DNA of 64,000 nt from Nitrososphaeraceae archaeon. Lineage in GTDB: Archaea; Thermoproteota; Nitrososphaeria; Nitrososphaerales; Nitrososphaeraceae. Below the pieces are notes generated by a model that saw only the letters and a program-made list of their open reading frames with translations, searched no databases and was not told where the DNA came from. The position numbers were made by a program, and so were the translations under genes. Of this stretch, positions 61,381 to 64,000 are shown in pieces. Position 1 is the first letter of the stretch. Each line of letters starts with the position of its first letter. The stretch covers positions 62,001 to 126,000 of the forward strand of contig WHTU01000001.1 of the NCBI GenBank assembly GCA_009377575.1, written 5' to 3'.

Positions 61381-61851
61381 TTACCTTACTATTTGTTGTT
61401 GCAATCCGTATGCGGGGTCTTTGTCAGTCCTCTGCATCTCTACAAAGGTTTCAGTATTCTGAATTCCCTCAATTTTCCCAACCAGCTCTATTACGACATT
61501 ATGCAATTCCTCTAGGGTCCTGGCATTTACACTGACGACCATATCAAACCTTCCTGTAACCTCCGAAATTGAACGAATTTCAGGAATTTTTAGAAGCTCT
61601 GCGTGAATCCTCTCCTTTTGCTTCGGGTCTCTATTTATCCCGACTATGGCTCTAACACTAATACCCAGCATACCTTCGTTTATAATGACAGTAAATTTCT
61701 GAATAAGATCGCGTTTGGACAACCGCTTGATCCTACTATACAAAACGGACGCATTTACATTCAATTTTTTACTAAGTCGAGGAACCGAAATGCTAGCGTC
61801 ACGTGTGAGCTCTGTCAAGATCTTCATATCTAAGTCGTCGAATCTTTGCAC
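61381..61851 (-). CDS. Lrp/AsnC-family transcriptional regulator
   Basis: The 156-aa protein has the Lrp N-terminal helix-turn-helix (LDMKILTELTRDASISVPRL with SVLYSRIKRLSKRDLI) and a C-terminal RAM domain (VRAIVGINRDPKQKERIHAEL, then RSISEVTGRFDMVVSVNA). Family members bind DNA as dimers or octamers and often sense amino acids. Its target is unknown. A promoter-like AT stretch lies upstream. Confidence 0.92.
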   Translation of the reverse strand: MQRFDDLDMKILTELTRDASISVPRLSKKLNVNASVLYSRIKRLSKRDLIQKFTVIINEGMLGISVRAIVGINRDPKQKERIHAELLKIPEIRSISEVTGRFDMVVSVNARTLEELHNVVIELVGKIEGIQNTETFVEMQRTDKDPAYGLQQQIVR

Positions 61852-62030
61852 GTTTTATAATTATACTGCAGGCGATCTGATTAATAAATGTAGTTTTTTC
61901 GAATATTTCATACTAAAGATTGGGAGATAACGGAAACCTAAGCTAGTAAATTAACAGGCTAGATTTCAGATCTCAGAGCAAGATTATCACGAACAAAAAC
62001 TATAATTTCACCGGTGTTTTTGTATAAATA

Positions 62031-62534
62031 TTGTTTGGACGTGGGCGCATAAAACGTGGAGATTATGTATTTGCTGTACAGAACGAAAATGATTATCACA
62101 TTCTAGTCATAGGTAGAGTCCATGAAATTAACGGGAAAAAGCTATCGGTCCTTGGCTCATTTATCCGTCCGGTTGGCTTGATGGAGAGAGTTAAATCGGG
62201 GGTGCTGCAAGGTAGGCCTGCACAAGTACTTCAGGATCCAGACCCAGATAACTGTATTTTTATGCTCATAGATCGGGTAGAAAGTGGGGCGTTCAGCGAT
62301 GAAATTGATTTAGACAATACAAAGACTACTTGGATAAACGAAAAAAGGTACTACGTACTCGACGGCTGGATACGCGAGAATCTTCCAGATCTATTCTCGC
62401 ATATATTTAGAGCATCAACAGAAGAGGAAAGACAATATGCTAGGACTGTCCTCCTGGAGAAAATGAATTCTCTTTATGAAAGAGATTTAAAGGAACATGT
62501 TTATGCAGTCGCGAGGAGTTCGCGGATCCTCTAA
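62031..62534 (+). CDS. Uncharacterised protein, 167 aa
   Basis: The start is a TTG (FGRGRIKRGDYVFAVQNEND), with TATA-like CTATAATTT centred 26 nt before it. The N-terminal half looks like a small beta-rich fold (RVHEINGKKLSVLGSFIRPVG) and the C-terminal half is helical with many charges. No known motif is seen. It lies 21 bases ahead of the ribosomal P1 gene and may be co-transcribed with it. Confidence 0.65.
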   Translation: MFGRGRIKRGDYVFAVQNENDYHILVIGRVHEINGKKLSVLGSFIRPVGLMERVKSGVLQGRPAQVLQDPDPDNCIFMLIDRVESGAFSDEIDLDNTKTTWINEKRYYVLDGWIRENLPDLFSHIFRASTEEERQYARTVLLEKMNSLYERDLKEHVYAVARSSRIL

Positions 62535-62555
62535 AGCTATTGAAAGTTTTATATT

Positions 62556-62888
62556 ATGGTCAAGCATAGACCAAATTCTACAATGGAATATATGTATGCG
62601 GCTTTATTGTTACACAAACTGAAACAGGATATAAACGAGGATAATGTAAGGAATGTCATAAAGGCTACTGGGGTTGCTCCAGATGATGTGCGAATCAAAT
62701 CTCTCGTTACCGCCTTGAGCGAGGTAAATATTGACGAAGCCCTAAAGAGCAGTCCAGTTTCCGTACAAGGACCTGTAACATCGCCAGCTGCAACCTCTCC
62801 TCAGCCTGCTGAATCAAAAGAGGAGGAAAAGAAGGAGGAAAAGAAGGAGGAAGAAGCATTGGAAGGATTGTCGGCGCTCTTTGGATAA
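62556..62888 (+). CDS. rpl12: Ribosomal stalk protein P1 (L12)
   Basis: The archaeal stalk protein P1 binds uL10 as dimers and recruits elongation factors. [20 protein letters not shown] and [21 protein letters not shown] form the N-terminal dimer domain; a hinge of Pro, Ala and Ser follows, then a highly charged run of Glu and Lys ending with the factor-binding tail LEGLSALFG. The ATG at 62556 gives 110 aa; the ATG at 62583 fits the usual archaeal start better. Unlike the common uL11-uL1-uL10-P1 operon, it faces uL10 head-on. Confidence 0.93.
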   Translation: MVKHRPNSTMEYMYAALLLHKLKQDINEDNVRNVIKATGVAPDDVRIKSLVTALSEVNIDEALKSSPVSVQGPVTSPAATSPQPAESKEEEKKEEKKEEEALEGLSALFG

Positions 62889-62944
62889 TTGGACACAATC
62901 TTGAATTTCTAATATGCGTCGGAGTACTTTGAAATATTTTTTGA

Positions 62945-62968
62945 GGCTATCTTATAGCCCTTTTCTTT
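62945..62968 (+). terminator. Hairpin with T-tract after P1, first copy
   Basis: GGCTAT-CTT-ATAGCC forms a 6-bp stem with three-base loop followed by CTTTTCTTT, a possible terminator for the P1 transcript. It is part of a duplicated block shared with the uL10 end. Confidence 0.45.
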
Positions 62969-63012
62969 GATGATGTTGGGAATACTTTAAGGGATTCGTT
63001 AAAAATATTTAT

Positions 63013-63906
63013 TCAGGCTATCTTATAGCCCTTTTCTTTGATGATGTTGGAAATACTTAAGGATTGAGCGTGAGCGTTCAATAGAATAGGTTTGATAGTG
63101 TCTTTGTTTATGTAACCTGTCGAAACTGACAAATTCAATGCTTCTTGTCCTGCTTGTAGTATCAACGGCCTAACTGTTTCGGGGGCAAGGTAACCGCATA
63201 AAATGGCCAAATTCTGGCCTTCGAATGCGCCCCTCGCCAGTTCCTTAGAATAGACGTCCAAATCAATTCTTAGATCATCTTCCGTAAAGAGTAGACCATC
63301 TGCAAGAGCACAAGTTACTGATATACCTGCTTCAATAGGCTTTACGTCTAATTTGCTTAAAAGGGAAGCTAATTTCTGAGATATTTCGTCGCCGGGCTTG
63401 GTGACAAGAGTGTCCTTTACCACCCAAATACTTCCCTGGTCAATTTTAGTTGGAACATTGGCTTCTTTGAACTCTGAAAGGACTGGCCCTGGAGTAATCC
63501 CGGTGTTTCCAGCGTGAACAATGATATCGGTAGGTGCAATATCTCCGCCCTTTGCAGGTAGAAATATCTTGCTTTTATCGAAAATTATATTAAGTCGAAA
63601 AGGATTGGCGTTGGTAAACAGAAGCAAACATTGTCCTTCCAGCATCTTGCTGAATTCGGGTAGCCGAGGAATATCGTCGATCTTTTCAAACGCTCTCTGT
63701 ACCACTTTGTTCTTCACGACCCTCAATTTCATATCAGTGCGAAATTTTTTTCTGAGCTGCATTAATTGATTTGCTCTAACTTTATTCAGATTAGAAATTG
63801 CTACGGCACTGTATTCCTTAGGAAATTTCATCATCTCCTGATACATAAGCCTCTTTTTCTTGGGGTAGTTCTTTCTGCTACCATCCATAATTTCAGATCC
63901 GACCAA
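63013..63906 (-). CDS. rpl10: Ribosomal protein uL10 (P0)
   Basis: The stalk base uL10 binds 23S rRNA and anchors P1 dimers. The N-terminal RNA-binding part is visible as VAISNLNKVRANQLMQLRKKFR and KLRVVKNKVVQRAF; PAKGGDIAPTDIIVHAGNTGITPGPVLSE is the conserved middle. The C-terminal 90 residues are helical P1-binding spine and end GYKIA without the acidic tail of some archaeal homologues. A TTG start at 63906 lies 5 bases after the uL1 stop; an ATG at 63888 is the alternative. Its 3' end lies in a direct repeat. Confidence 0.93.
   Translation of the reverse strand: MVGSEIMDGSRKNYPKKKRLMYQEMMKFPKEYSAVAISNLNKVRANQLMQLRKKFRTDMKLRVVKNKVVQRAFEKIDDIPRLPEFSKMLEGQCLLLFTNANPFRLNIIFDKSKIFLPAKGGDIAPTDIIVHAGNTGITPGPVLSEFKEANVPTKIDQGSIWVVKDTLVTKPGDEISQKLASLLSKLDVKPIEAGISVTCALADGLLFTEDDLRIDLDVYSKELARGAFEGQNLAILCGYLAPETVRPLILQAGQEALNLSVSTGYINKDTIKPILLNAHAQSLSISNIIKEKGYKIA
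63016..63039. terminator. Hairpin with T-tract, second copy overlapping the uL10 end
   Basis: The same GGCTAT-CTT-ATAGCC stem and T-rich tail as the first copy lies over the last codons of uL10. On the plus strand it may act as a back-up terminator for P1. Confidence 0.4.
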
Positions 63907-63911
63907 AGTTA

Positions 63912-64000
63912 TTATCCCACCGATTCCCCTTTCAACGCACCTGACTTTGCTGGCCTACTCATTGAGAATTTGAAGACAGCGCTACGAATATTCTTCTCTC
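63912..64000 (-). CDS. rpl1: Ribosomal protein uL1, C-terminal end only
   Basis: The minus-strand frame from the window edge to a TAA at 63912-63914 reads EKNIRSAVFKFSMSRPAK..., matching the last strands of uL1, where K-x-x-x-x-M/T-G-P/R-P-x-K is usual. The stop lies five bases before the uL10 start, the normal uL1-uL10 order. Only about 29 codons are inside the window. Confidence 0.7.
   Translation of the reverse strand, partial: EKNIRSAVFKFSMSRPAKSGALKGESVG

Larger units (their letters stand above)
62933..63065. repeat. Tandem direct repeat of the uL10 3' end
   Basis: Two near-identical units of about 62-64 bases (62933-62996 and 63004-63065) differ at few positions. The second unit contains the last codons and the stop of uL10 (reading NIIKEKGYKIA); the first is a non-coding copy downstream of it. 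Each holds the hairpin GGCTAT/ATAGCC and a T-rich run. Confidence 0.85.

Overview
The window is a chromosomal segment of a Nitrososphaeria (Thaumarchaeota) archaeon. The evidence is archaeal-type ribosomal protein operons, a TATA-binding protein, DNA topoisomerase VI, class I lysyl-tRNA synthetase, V/A-type ATPase subunit F, PurP-type purine synthesis, TATA boxes about 26 nt ahead of leaderless or short-leader genes, and RNA polymerase subunits A and B each as one unsplit gene. A biotin-dependent acyl-CoA carboxylase operon fits the 3-hydroxypropionate/4-hydroxybutyrate cycle of this group. No ammonia monooxygenase or rRNA gene is present, so the genus cannot be fixed. There is no CRISPR array, insertion sequence or clear prophage.

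Layout. 1-4157 (minus): end of the spc ribosomal operon, uL18-uS5-uL30-uL15-secY-adkA. 4234-9945: genes for the nickel-pincer nucleotide cofactor (larB, larC, larE) around a divergent promoter, together with malate dehydrogenase, a cysteine desulfurase and a peroxiredoxin. 10052-13636 (minus): acyl-CoA carboxylase operon (carboxyltransferase, biotin carboxylase, biotin carrier); the biotin carboxylase seems to start at an ATT codon. 13821-15245: two uncharacterised genes. 15353-24918 (minus): rpoH-rpoB-rpoA-eL30-nusA-uS12-uS7. 25103-26218: a divergent LarA-fold protein lacking the usual catalytic residues. 26722-30381: TBP, a SIS-domain protein, an acidic zinc-ribbon protein, GTP cyclohydrolase I and QueC. 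30833-37023: TrmI, ATPase subunit F, a tail-anchored J protein, ATP-dependent PEP carboxykinase, an intron-containing tRNA-Gln, a CPBP-family membrane protein and aspartate kinase.

37160-41131 is a looser, AT-rich accessory stretch with small or uncharacterised genes: a C2H2 zinc-finger miniprotein, a RelA/SpoT-type HD hydrolase and a secreted or anchored protein. 41218-45684: purM, elp3 and lysS. A 700-base gap follows with several nested inverted repeats downstream of a TATA-like palindrome, a candidate structured RNA. 46392-49429 (minus): topoisomerase VI A and B. 50328-53442: tRNA-Thr(CGT), a phosphohexomutase, ThiL and uS11. 53493-60955: a glycogen-debranching-type glycosidase, dihydropteroate synthase, a pentapeptide-repeat protein, a HEAT-repeat protein resembling half of deoxyhypusine hydroxylase, and PurP. 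61121-64000: SecE, an Lrp/AsnC regulator, P1 (L12), uL10 and the C-terminus of uL1.

Together the genes cover translation, transcription, secretion, central carbon metabolism (MDH, PEPCK, acyl-CoA carboxylase), purine, pterin and deazapurine synthesis and tRNA modification. The points most worth a second look are the Lar cofactor cluster plus its degenerate LarA-like partner, the tRNA-Gln with apparently three introns, the half-size DOHH-like protein, and the candidate ncRNA loci. Family assignments come from reading motifs; no database search was run.
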